NCBI GenBank assembly: GCA_035295665.1
Contig: DATGIQ010000533.1
Coordinates: 1 to 7,635 of the forward strand
Origin: DATGIQ01 sp035295665
GTDB lineage: Bacteria > Planctomycetota > Planctomycetia > Gemmatales > Gemmataceae
Reading direction: 5' to 3'
Length of the DNA: 7,635 nt
Below, piece after piece: positions 1-5,993 of the stretch; position 1 is the stretch's first letter, and each line of letters begins with the position of its first letter. The notes under the pieces are model-generated. The model was not told the origin of the DNA and ran no database searches. It saw only the letters and a list, made by a program, of their open reading frames with translations. The translations under genes were made by a program, and so were the position numbers.

Positions 1-4
1 GCTA

Positions 5-373
5 GTGCAGGCACACACCCCTTATCCACTCCCGCAATCGCTCCAAAAGATTCTCCCGTGGCGAACACTTCTGGTCCTGATCCTCACGCTTCTGGCGTTC
101 CTGATCCTGCTCCGCTTCCTTGTGGGGGGCTCGGGTTTTGAGAATGCGGTCATTACCGTAGCCCTGAAGAGCCCGGAGAAAGAACCGGCCACCCCGACCT
201 TGGAGGAGCAGATCGAACGCGGACTGCAGATCAGCCGGCTGAATCTATCCCGGACATTTTGGCTTGGTTGTGCCGTATTGTTCCACATCATCGCGCTGGT
301 GGGTAGCGGAATGGAGCTTGGGTTGCAGAGAAGGGGGGAGCGGCCTTTGCCGCGGATGGAAGTGCATTGGTGA
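5..373 (+). CDS. Hypothetical small membrane protein, possibly 5'-truncated
   Basis: I do not recognise this gene. The reading frame from the GTG at position 5 gives 122 residues and ends at TGA 371-373. The frame is also open to the left edge, so the true start may lie outside the window and no ribosome binding site can be judged. Two membrane helices are visible: a very hydrophobic Leu-rich one at about residues 21-40, and a second at about 84-102 (starting FWLGCAVLF). Between them is a charged linker of about 40 residues with a Pro/Glu-rich stretch (about 56-70). The C-terminus is basic and short. The helical hairpin suggests a small integral inner-membrane protein with a hydrophilic loop; no catalytic motif is seen. 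It converges on scpB with a gap of only 34 nt. The overlapping minus-strand frame has no membrane or family signature and is probably a shadow. Confidence 0.5.
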   Translation: MQAHTPYPLPQSLQKILPWRTLLVLILTLLAFLILLRFLVGGSGFENAVITVALKSPEKEPATPTLEEQIERGLQISRLNLSRTFWLGCAVLFHIIALVGSGMELGLQRRGERPLPRMEVHW

Positions 374-394
374 TGAAAATCAGCCCTTCGCAAA

Positions 395-417
395 GCTTTC
401 CTGGCGGTTAGGGAAGC
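395..417. terminator. Possible weak bidirectional terminator hairpin
   Basis: GCTTTCC (395-401) can pair with GGGAAGC (411-417), giving a 7-bp stem with one G-T wobble and a 9-nt loop. It lies between the convergent ends of the left-edge gene and scpB, and overlaps the scpB stop codon. Only a three-T run follows on the minus strand and no T tract follows on the plus strand, so it is a poor match to a canonical intrinsic terminator. The position is right but the signal is weak. Confidence 0.2.
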
Positions 418-1109
418 GGCGGCCGCAGTTGTTCGACCTGCGGCAAGTCCGCCAAGCTGCGTAGCCCGAATACTTGCAAGAACTTCTTCGTCGTGCCGTA
501 GAGCACCGGCCGGCCCAGCGAATCATGCCGGCCCGCAATCCGTACGAGTCCCTTTTCCATGAGCTGACGCAGAATCTCGCCGCATTGCACGCCGCGGATC
601 CCTTCGATGTCCGCGCGCATGATCGGCTGGCGGTAAGCGACGATCGCCAAGGTCTCGCGTGCGGCCGATGACAGGCGCATTTCCTGCCCGGTTCGCCGCA
701 AGCGGATAAGCCAGGTATGGAATTCCGGCCGCGTCAACAGTTGAAAACCGCCTGCGATTTCTTCCACCTGGAAGGCCGTGCTGTCTTTATCGTAAAGCGA
801 TTGCAATTTGCGCACCAGACGGCGGGCTTCCTTACCGTCAGTCAGGCCGGCGGCAGCAGCCAGACGGCGAGCATTCAACGGCTCATCAGCCGCGAACAGG
901 GAGGCTTCGAGCACAGCCAACCGAGCGTCGCGGGCCAGCTCACCTTGGCCCGCGACCTCCCCCACCTCGTCGGCCAAGAGCCGGTAAATCGCCGGCAAAC
1001 GATGGTTCCGTGGCAGGCCGGCTCGGCTGTTCTGTACCGGTCTGCCGCGGCCCGCATGTGGCAGCATCGCTTCCCCTTCCTTTTTGCCTAAACCTGCAAC
1101 GCTTGCCAA
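408..1109 (-). CDS. scpB: Segregation and condensation protein ScpB
   Basis: ScpB is the winged-helix accessory subunit of the SMC-ScpA-ScpB condensin. It binds the kleisin ScpA as a dimer in the cytoplasm and helps organise and segregate the chromosome. The 233-residue product has the two expected winged-helix domains. The first is at about residues 64-135 and begins LAVLEASLFAADEPL. The second, at about 145-223, carries the family signature: ETLAIVAYRQPI (152-163), EGIRGV (169-174) and GRPVLYGTT (199-207), then a FGLRSLADLP end. The protein stops about ten residues after that motif, so there is no long C-terminal tail. Residues 1-60 are not conserved. The start is uncertain. TTG at 1109 has GGAGG four bases upstream and is used here. 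An in-frame ATG at 1067 (219 residues), preceded by AAGGGGAAG, is a good alternative. An in-frame stop at 1142-1140 limits any further extension. scpA is not in the window. The gene is divergent from nuoH and functionally unrelated to it. Confidence 0.93.
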   Translation of the reverse strand: MASVAGLGKKEGEAMLPHAGRGRPVQNSRAGLPRNHRLPAIYRLLADEVGEVAGQGELARDARLAVLEASLFAADEPLNARRLAAAAGLTDGKEARRLVRKLQSLYDKDSTAFQVEEIAGGFQLLTRPEFHTWLIRLRRTGQEMRLSSAARETLAIVAYRQPIMRADIEGIRGVQCGEILRQLMEKGLVRIAGRHDSLGRPVLYGTTKKFLQVFGLRSLADLPQVEQLRPPLP

Positions 1110-1274
1110 CTTTCCTCCACGCTCATAAAGTAACGCCCGTCAAGGAAATTGAATAGAGCGATGAACTCGGAACCGAGGGGTCGGAGCCCCTCCCGATGTC
1201 CGAGCCAAAAGCGTTCCGGGGCGACGGGCTACCTCCCGGGCTGCGGACGCGGATGCGATGAAAGGCCATCGAAC
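1110..1274. promoter_or_regulatory. Divergent scpB/nuoH intergenic region
   Basis: This 165-bp stretch separates the divergent starts of scpB and nuoH, so it should hold the promoters for scpB (minus) and for the nuo operon (plus). I found no convincing -35/-10 pair on either strand. A TTGACG reads on the minus strand near 1143-1138, but no good -10 lies at the right distance. The central part is palindromic and GC-rich (see the repeat entry). On the plus strand the frame of nuoH stays open through the region back to TTG 1149. However, the encoded peptide is Arg/Ser/Cys/Gly-rich, has no NuoH similarity and would precede the first membrane helix. I therefore treat it as untranslated. A weak AAAGG at 1261-1265 sits nine bases before GTG 1275. 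Confidence 0.45.
1166..1204. repeat. Imperfect palindrome, candidate dispersed intergenic repeat
   Basis: Two nested inverted repeats are visible. The inner stem is GAGGGG (1175-1180) with CCCCTC (1187-1192) around a 6-nt loop TCGGAG. The outer stem is CTCGGA (1166-1171) with TCCGAG (1199-1204). An alternative small stem, CTCGG (1166-1170) with CCGAG (1173-1177), is also possible. A second weak inverted repeat, CCGGG (1216-1220) with CCCGG (1235-1239), follows. There is no T tract and it lies upstream of nuoH, so a terminator is unlikely. A REP-like or small mobile palindromic element, or an RNA hairpin in the nuo leader, would fit. Only one copy is in this window, so its repeat status is an inference. 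Confidence 0.35.
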
Positions 1275-2528
1275 GTGGTGGATTGGCTCTCTGCCTATAT
1301 GGATCCAGGGCTCGCCCAGCTCATTGTGGCGGTAATTGCGGCGAGCGTCCTGGTTGGGTTTGTGGCCCTGTCGGCGGTCTTCTTTATTTGGCTGGAGCGA
1401 AAGGTCTCGGGGCGAATTCAAGATCGCCTCGGTCCCACGCGCGTCGGCGGAAAATTCGGCTGGCTCCAAACCATCGCCGACGGCGTGAAGTTGCTGGTGA
1501 AAGAAGATATCATTCCGGCAAATGCCGATGAGGCTCTCTTTCGTGTCAGCCCTTATATCGCCTTTTGCGGCTCGTTCCTGGCCTTTCTGGCCTTGCCGTT
1601 TGGCAACAATGTCGTCGCGTACAACCTGAACATCGCCGTCTTTTTCATCCTGGCGGCCATGTCGACAGAGATTTTCGGGATTATCCTGGCCGGCTATGGC
1701 TCAGGGAGCAAATGGTCTCTCTTCGGCGGCATGCGCGAAGCCGCCCAGATGGTGAGCTACGAAGTGCCCCGGGCCATTTGCGTCATCATCCCGGTCATCG
1801 TGGCTGGCACAATGAACCTCACGACCATCGGCCAGCAGCAGAAGGGAATATTCTGGAATTGGTACCTGTTTCACGACCCCTTCACGTTCGCAGCGTTTTG
1901 GGTCTTTTTCACGTGTGCCACGGCGAGCTGCAAACGGGCTCCGTTCGACCTGGCCGAAGCCGAGAGTGAGCTGGTCGCCGGGTTCCATACGGAATACAGC
2001 GGCCTGCGCTGGTCCTTTTTCTTCATGGCCGAGTACGGGAGCATGTTTGCCGTCAGCGGCATCGCCACGCTCCTCTTCCTGGGTGGCTGGCACCTCGGGT
2101 TCCTGCCGTTCGAGCTGAGTGATTGGCTGTACGAGGTGAGCGGGGGCCAGACCTGGTTGTGGGTCCTGGGAAATGTCGTCAACGTACTCGTTTTCATCGT
2201 CAAGGGTTGGATCCTTGTTTTCGTCATGATGTGGGTGCGCTGGACGCTCCCCCGGCTGCGGATCGATCAGGTGATGATGACCTGCCTCCGCTATTTGCTG
2301 CCGTTGAGCTGCTTCTTGCTGGTCGGCGTCACCGTCTGGCAGCTGGCGGCCTGCCAATGGGAGTGGCTGGACGCGACACACTTCGTCCTGGGCGTTCTCT
2401 GTCTGGTTTTATTCATCTGGATGATCGTGAAGGCGATTCAGTCATTCGGCACGACGCCGACCGAGATGATGCCGGGCGCCTGGGGTGGAAGAAATCCCCA
2501 AACTCCGGCCGTCGCCGGCAAACTTTGA
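1275..2528 (+). CDS. nuoH: NADH-quinone oxidoreductase subunit H (NuoH/ND1)
   Basis: NuoH is the membrane subunit that forms the quinone-binding chamber at the junction of the peripheral and membrane arms of complex I. From GTG 1275 it is 417 residues. Family signatures are clear: FIWLERKVSGRIQDRLGPTRVGG (residues 37-59, quoted in parts: WLERKVSGR, RLGPTRVGG), a KEDIIPANAD stretch (76-85), SYEVPRA (161-167), and the acidic quinone-side loop RAPFDLAEAESE (221-232) with D225, E228, E230 and E232. The usual eight hydrophobic segments are present, and a further helix at about 367-388 extends the C-terminus beyond the family norm. Start choice: the open frame reaches TTG 1149, but residues before VVDWLSAYM look non-coding. 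GTG 1275 has AAAGG nine bases upstream; GTG 1278 and ATG 1299 are alternatives. nuoJ follows after 8 nt with no nuoI between them, which departs from the common H-I-J order. Confidence 0.93.
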   Translation: MVDWLSAYMDPGLAQLIVAVIAASVLVGFVALSAVFFIWLERKVSGRIQDRLGPTRVGGKFGWLQTIADGVKLLVKEDIIPANADEALFRVSPYIAFCGSFLAFLALPFGNNVVAYNLNIAVFFILAAMSTEIFGIILAGYGSGSKWSLFGGMREAAQMVSYEVPRAICVIIPVIVAGTMNLTTIGQQQKGIFWNWYLFHDPFTFAAFWVFFTCATASCKRAPFDLAEAESELVAGFHTEYSGLRWSFFFMAEYGSMFAVSGIATLLFLGGWHLGFLPFELSDWLYEVSGGQTWLWVLGNVVNVLVFIVKGWILVFVMMWVRWTLPRLRIDQVMMTCLRYLLPLSCFLLVGVTVWQLAACQWEWLDATHFVLGVLCLVLFIWMIVKAIQSFGTTPTEMMPGAWGGRNPQTPAVAGKL

Positions 2529-2536
2529 GCAGGCTA

Positions 2537-3142
2537 ATGGACTTGCAGACCATTCTCTTTTGGATCGTTGCGATCATCACCGGCTTCTCCGCCATCGCAG
2601 TCGTGGTCACGCAGAACATTGTGCGTTCGGCGGCCTGGCTGCTCGTGACGCTGGGCGGCACAGCCGGGATCTATTTCCTGCTGGGCGCCGACTTTGTCGG
2701 GGCTACCCAGCTCATCATTTATGTGGGCGGGATTCTGGTGCTGGTCGTCTTCGGCGTCATGCTGACGGCCCAAGGGCCGTTTATCAGCATGAAGGTGGGG
2801 GCGGCCGAGTGGGCCATCGCGATGGTGGTCGGACTCGTCCTACTGGTCGTGTTGGCGTCTTGCACCATGCAAGCGAACTGGCCCGTCACTCAGCAGGCGC
2901 GGATGGATGACCCGCAGAGGTCGCTGAACAGTACGACGCTGGCTGGGGCGTTCCTCGGTCTGCCGCAGGTGACGCCCAAGGCGAGGATGCCGATTCCCGG
3001 CGGCAATCAGCCGCTCCCGCCGGCACGGACCCCGGTTGCATATCTGCTTCCGTTCGAAATCGTCTCCGTTCATTTGCTCGTCGTGTTGATCGGCGCTGCC
3101 TACCTGGCCCGAGCCAAGCGCCGGCGAGGAACCGTTGTATGA
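2537..3142 (+). CDS. nuoJ: NADH-quinone oxidoreductase subunit J (NuoJ/ND6)
   Basis: NuoJ is a small core membrane subunit of complex I next to NuoH, NuoA and NuoK. Its third helix rearranges during coupling of quinone chemistry to proton pumping. The product is 201 residues with about five membrane helices: 5-24, 31-49, 56-77, 91-109 and 170-191. The hallmark helix-3 region is present as TQLIIYVGGILVLVVFGVML (57-76), including the Gly-rich bulge site. The last helix begins with the conserved LLPFEIVSVHLL (170-181). The linker between helices 4 and 5 (about 111-168) is long, polar and Pro-rich. The ATG at 2537 is used. It follows the nuoH stop by 8 nt with only a weak AGG before it, and an in-frame TTG at 2525 overlapping the nuoH stop is possible. 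Its stop overlaps the nuoK start as ATGA, indicating translational coupling. A longer in-frame extension into nuoH is a shadow. Confidence 0.92.
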   Translation: MDLQTILFWIVAIITGFSAIAVVVTQNIVRSAAWLLVTLGGTAGIYFLLGADFVGATQLIIYVGGILVLVVFGVMLTAQGPFISMKVGAAEWAIAMVVGLVLLVVLASCTMQANWPVTQQARMDDPQRSLNSTTLAGAFLGLPQVTPKARMPIPGGNQPLPPARTPVAYLLPFEIVSVHLLVVLIGAAYLARAKRRRGTVV

Positions 3143-3462
3143 GCCCCAATCCGGAAGACGCCCTGTCGGGATACCTGCTCCTGGGCGCCCTGTTGTTTGT
3201 GTGCGGCGTTCTGTGCATGGCCATGAAGCGTAACGCCATCGGTGTGCTCATGGGAGTCGAGCTAGTGCTGAACGGTGCCAACATCAATTTCGTGGCCTTC
3301 GCACGGTACAATCCGACCTTCGAGGTCGAGGGGCAAATCTTTGCGCTGTTTGTCATCGTCATGGCCGCCGCTGAGGCTGCCGTGGCACTGGCCATTGTGC
3401 TGAATTTTTACAACAACCACATGACTGTGGATGTCGATACCGCTGAGGAACTCAAGGGTTAG
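3139..3462 (+). CDS. nuoK: NADH-quinone oxidoreductase subunit K (NuoK/ND4L)
   Basis: NuoK is the small three-helix subunit that contributes two buried glutamates to the proton path between the quinone site and the antiporter-like subunits. The 107-residue length is normal for the family. The three helices are at about 10-28, 33-54 and 66-90. Both key acids are present: E41 in GVELVLNGANINFVAF (39-54) and E79 in MAAAEAAVALAIVLNFY (75-91). The C-terminal tail is short and acidic. The start ATG overlaps the nuoJ stop by four bases (ATGA), with GAGGAA upstream as a probable ribosome binding site. nuoL starts two bases after its stop. This is a clear and ordinary nuoK. Confidence 0.95.
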   Translation: MSPNPEDALSGYLLLGALLFVCGVLCMAMKRNAIGVLMGVELVLNGANINFVAFARYNPTFEVEGQIFALFVIVMAAAEAAVALAIVLNFYNNHMTVDVDTAEELKG

Positions 3463-3464
3463 CC

Positions 3465-5948
3465 ATGCAAAACCCCGGGCAGCTATACGTCTGGGCCACG
3501 CTGTTGCCGTTGGCCTCGTTCCTGCTCTTGCTGCTGGCCGGAGCCACTCGCGCGGCTGCCCGGCCGCTTCGCCAAACCGCGGCTGGTGCGGCCGTGTACA
3601 ACCTGCTGGGCGGCGATCGGCCGGTCCGGACCGGCGCCTACGTGGCCACCGGGGCCATGAGCATGGCGTTTGTTCTGAGTCTGATCGGGTTCATCCTCTT
3701 TCAAGGGAGGGAAACCCACGGGGCGGGCCATCGCGCGACCGGCCATGCCGCGGGCGTGATCGAGAAGGGGCATGGCTCGCTCGAACAGGAAAAACTGGCT
3801 TCTGCAGAGGCTCGCGCGGAGGATGCCTGGAGAGGAAGCGTCACCTGGGCTGCCCTGCCCGAATTGGCGGGCAAGCCGGCCGTGGCCCTGGCGCTCGGTT
3901 ATCGCATCGACAGCCTGACGGCCATCATGTTCTTGATGGTCACATTCATCGCTTCGGTCATCCACCTGTTCTCCATCGGTTACATGGCCGATGAGCTGGA
4001 GCCGATCGTTGAAGACCATCAGGTGCATACCGACGGGGGCCCTCTTCGCCGCCGTGGGCGTTTCGGCCGGTTCTTCCTGTTCCTGTCCCTGTTCTGTTTT
4101 TCGATGCTCAACCTGGTCCTGGCGGATAACCTGTTTCAGGTCTTTCTGAGCTGGGAGTTGGTGGGGATTTGCTCATACCTGTTGGTCGGCTTCTATTACG
4201 AACGCCGCAGTGCGTCCAATGCGGCCAACAAGGCCTTCATCACCAACCGGGTGGGCGACGCCGGCTTTATCATCGGTCTGCTCATCCTCTGGACGTATGT
4301 CGGCACGTTCAACTTCCAGGAAATCTTCGAGCGGATTCGCTGCCCGGCCGTGGACTCTCACGGCGAACTCATGGGTCCGCACGTCCAGGACCGGTTTATC
4401 CGAGCGGAGTTCATCCCGGCCACCGAGGGGACCAAGGAGCCAAAGCTACAGGTGGTCAAGGAGGGCTCGCAGATCGTCCTCTTCCCCGCTCATTTCCACC
4501 GGGAAGAACTCTCGGAGCCGTTCGCGGCCCAATCGGGTTACGATGAAGACAATTTCGGCTCGATCCCCTATTGGCTCTTGGTAGCCGCGGGGCTGGGCGT
4601 GTTTTTGGGCTGCGTTGGCAAGTCGGCCCAATTTCCACTCCATGTTTGGTTGCCCGATGCGATGGAAGGTCCGACGCCCGTGAGCGCGCTGATCCATGCC
4701 GCGACGATGGTGGCTGCCGGCGTTTACCTGGTCGGCCGGACTTATCCCCTGTTCACGCCGGAAGCGCTGCTCGTGATTGCCTACACCGGCGGCATTACGC
4801 TCTTTATGGCAGCAACCATTGCGGTCGTCATGACCGACATCAAGAAGGTGCTGGCCTATTCCACGGTTAGCCAGCTCGGTTACATGATGCTCGGCCTCGG
4901 GGTCGGCGGCTGGGTCGCCGGGCTGTTTCACTTGCTGACCCATGCTTGTTTCAAAGCGCTGCTGTTCCTCGGCTCGGGAAGCGTGATTTATGGCTGCCAT
5001 CACGAGCAGGACATGCGGAAGATGGGTGGGCTGCGGCACAAGATGCCGTTCACGGCCTATACCATGTTAATCGGCCTGCTGGCCATCGCGGGAATTCCCT
5101 TGTTCAGCGGCTGGTATAGCAAGGACGCCATCCTGGCCCATGCCTACGGCTTTTTCCACGAAAATCCCAAGCATCTCTTGCTCATCCTTTTGCCGTTGTT
5201 GACGGCCGGGATCACCGCGTTTTACATGTTTCGGATGTGGCTCTTGACCTTCGCCGGCGAGCCGAGGGATCATCATGTTTACGAACATGCTCACGAATCG
5301 CCCTGGGTCATGACGCTGCCCTTGGTTCTGCTGGCAATTCTGAGCTTCGCGGTCGCCTGGGGTTGGCCGCTGTACGACGCTGAGGCCAGCGTCCTCGATA
5401 ACCAGATCCACCATTCGCAACCCGCCTCGGTGACGGCCGACTTCTCAGCCGTGACGGCCTATGCCAAGGGCTTCCATTTCGTGGTCGGCTTGGTGGCCTT
5501 GGCGATCGTGGGGATCGGGATTCTGTTTGCCTCGTTGCTGTATTACTCGCGGGTTCTGGATCCGGCGGAAGCCAAGGAGCAATTCCCCGGCATCTACCAG
5601 TTCTTGTGGAATAAGTGGTATTTCGACGAGCTGTATAGCGCAATCCTGGTGCGGCCGGCAATCGCCGTCGCCCAGTGGTGTCGTGCCTTCGATTTCGGGT
5701 TCATCGATCGCACCGTGGATGCCCTGGGCCGGTTCACCATCCGCCTTGCCCAGTGGGATGGGGCGTTCGATCTGGGGATTATCGACGGCCTGGCCAATTT
5801 GACAGCCCGGGTTGTGTATGCCTGTGGCGGCTGGCTGCGAACCATTCAGACGGGATATATCCGCAGTTATGTGCTCTTCCTGGTGCTGGCTGCGGTCGGC
5901 ATCTTTTTTGTGTTGACGTATGTGATGTCGCTGGCTTTCGCCCAGTAG
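3465..5948 (+). CDS. nuoL: NADH-quinone oxidoreductase subunit L (NuoL/ND5), enlarged
   Basis: NuoL is the distal antiporter-like proton pump of complex I and carries the lateral helix that runs along the membrane arm. At 827 residues it is about 200 longer than a typical NuoL (about 610-670). Pump residues are all present: E231 in SWELVGICSYLLVGFY, K386 in GKSAQFPLHVWLPDAM, H411 in HAATMVAAGVYL, K460/K461 in DIKKVLAYSTVSQLGYM, K497 in HACFKALLFL, and K553-D554 in SGWYSKDAIL. Extra length lies in four places: a His-containing charged loop between helices 2 and 3 (81-137), a charged loop between helices 3 and 4 (about 174-199), a loop of about 86 residues between helices 6 and 7 (281-366), and a duplicated segment in the lateral helix (735-786). 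The C-terminal anchor after LRTIQTGYIRSY (791-802) is normal. AAGGG seven bases before ATG 3465 supports the start, two bases after nuoK. Confidence 0.95.
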   Translation: MQNPGQLYVWATLLPLASFLLLLLAGATRAAARPLRQTAAGAAVYNLLGGDRPVRTGAYVATGAMSMAFVLSLIGFILFQGRETHGAGHRATGHAAGVIEKGHGSLEQEKLASAEARAEDAWRGSVTWAALPELAGKPAVALALGYRIDSLTAIMFLMVTFIASVIHLFSIGYMADELEPIVEDHQVHTDGGPLRRRGRFGRFFLFLSLFCFSMLNLVLADNLFQVFLSWELVGICSYLLVGFYYERRSASNAANKAFITNRVGDAGFIIGLLILWTYVGTFNFQEIFERIRCPAVDSHGELMGPHVQDRFIRAEFIPATEGTKEPKLQVVKEGSQIVLFPAHFHREELSEPFAAQSGYDEDNFGSIPYWLLVAAGLGVFLGCVGKSAQFPLHVWLPDAMEGPTPVSALIHAATMVAAGVYLVGRTYPLFTPEALLVIAYTGGITLFMAATIAVVMTDIKKVLAYSTVSQLGYMMLGLGVGGWVAGLFHLLTHACFKALLFLGSGSVIYGCHHEQDMRKMGGLRHKMPFTAYTMLIGLLAIAGIPLFSGWYSKDAILAHAYGFFHENPKHLLLILLPLLTAGITAFYMFRMWLLTFAGEPRDHHVYEHAHESPWVMTLPLVLLAILSFAVAWGWPLYDAEASVLDNQIHHSQPASVTADFSAVTAYAKGFHFVVGLVALAIVGIGILFASLLYYSRVLDPAEAKEQFPGIYQFLWNKWYFDELYSAILVRPAIAVAQWCRAFDFGFIDRTVDALGRFTIRLAQWDGAFDLGIIDGLANLTARVVYACGGWLRTIQTGYIRSYVLFLVLAAVGIFFVLTYVMSLAFAQ
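5667..5822 (+). repeat. 26-codon tandem duplication in the NuoL lateral helix
   Basis: Two adjacent units of 26 codons align without gaps at protein level. Unit 1 (residues 735-760) begins VAQWCRAFDFGFIDR and unit 2 (761-786) begins LAQWDGAFDLGIIDG. Identical or similar positions include AQW, AFD, G, and ID, followed by a second half with L/A and R at matching spacing. At DNA level the block GCCCAGTGG is identical in both, but third positions elsewhere have diverged, so the duplication is old. The region lies between the conserved FDELYSAILVRP and TGYIRSY landmarks, which is where NuoL has its long amphipathic lateral helix. Confidence 0.75.
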
Positions 5949-5993
5949 GGAACAGCTTTTCGTTGCGGTACTTTTTTGGCTCGAGTGCCTGCC

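Noticed and set aside
717..1091. Plus-strand open frame opposite scpB
   Set aside because: It has no recognisable domain, and the minus strand carries both complete ScpB winged-helix signatures.
1089..1126. Tiny minus-strand frame beginning ATGAGCGTGGAG that overlaps the scpB start (12 codons)
   Set aside because: Too short to support as a gene; the GTGGAGG is more likely part of the scpB ribosome binding site.
1149..1274. Start of nuoH at TTG 1149 or ATG 1161
   Set aside because: The encoded segment is unlike NuoH, is GC-rich and palindromic, and precedes the natural DWLSAYM start of the first helix. GTG 1275 is preferred.
1701..2381. Minus-strand open frame opposite nuoH
   Set aside because: The polar, repeat-free composition is typical of an antisense shadow, and nuoH motifs on the plus strand are unambiguous.
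2123..2536. Upstream extension of the nuoJ frame into nuoH
   Set aside because: The extra residues are Arg/Gly/Ala-rich and out of frame with conserved nuoH. NuoJ homology begins at the ATG at 2537.
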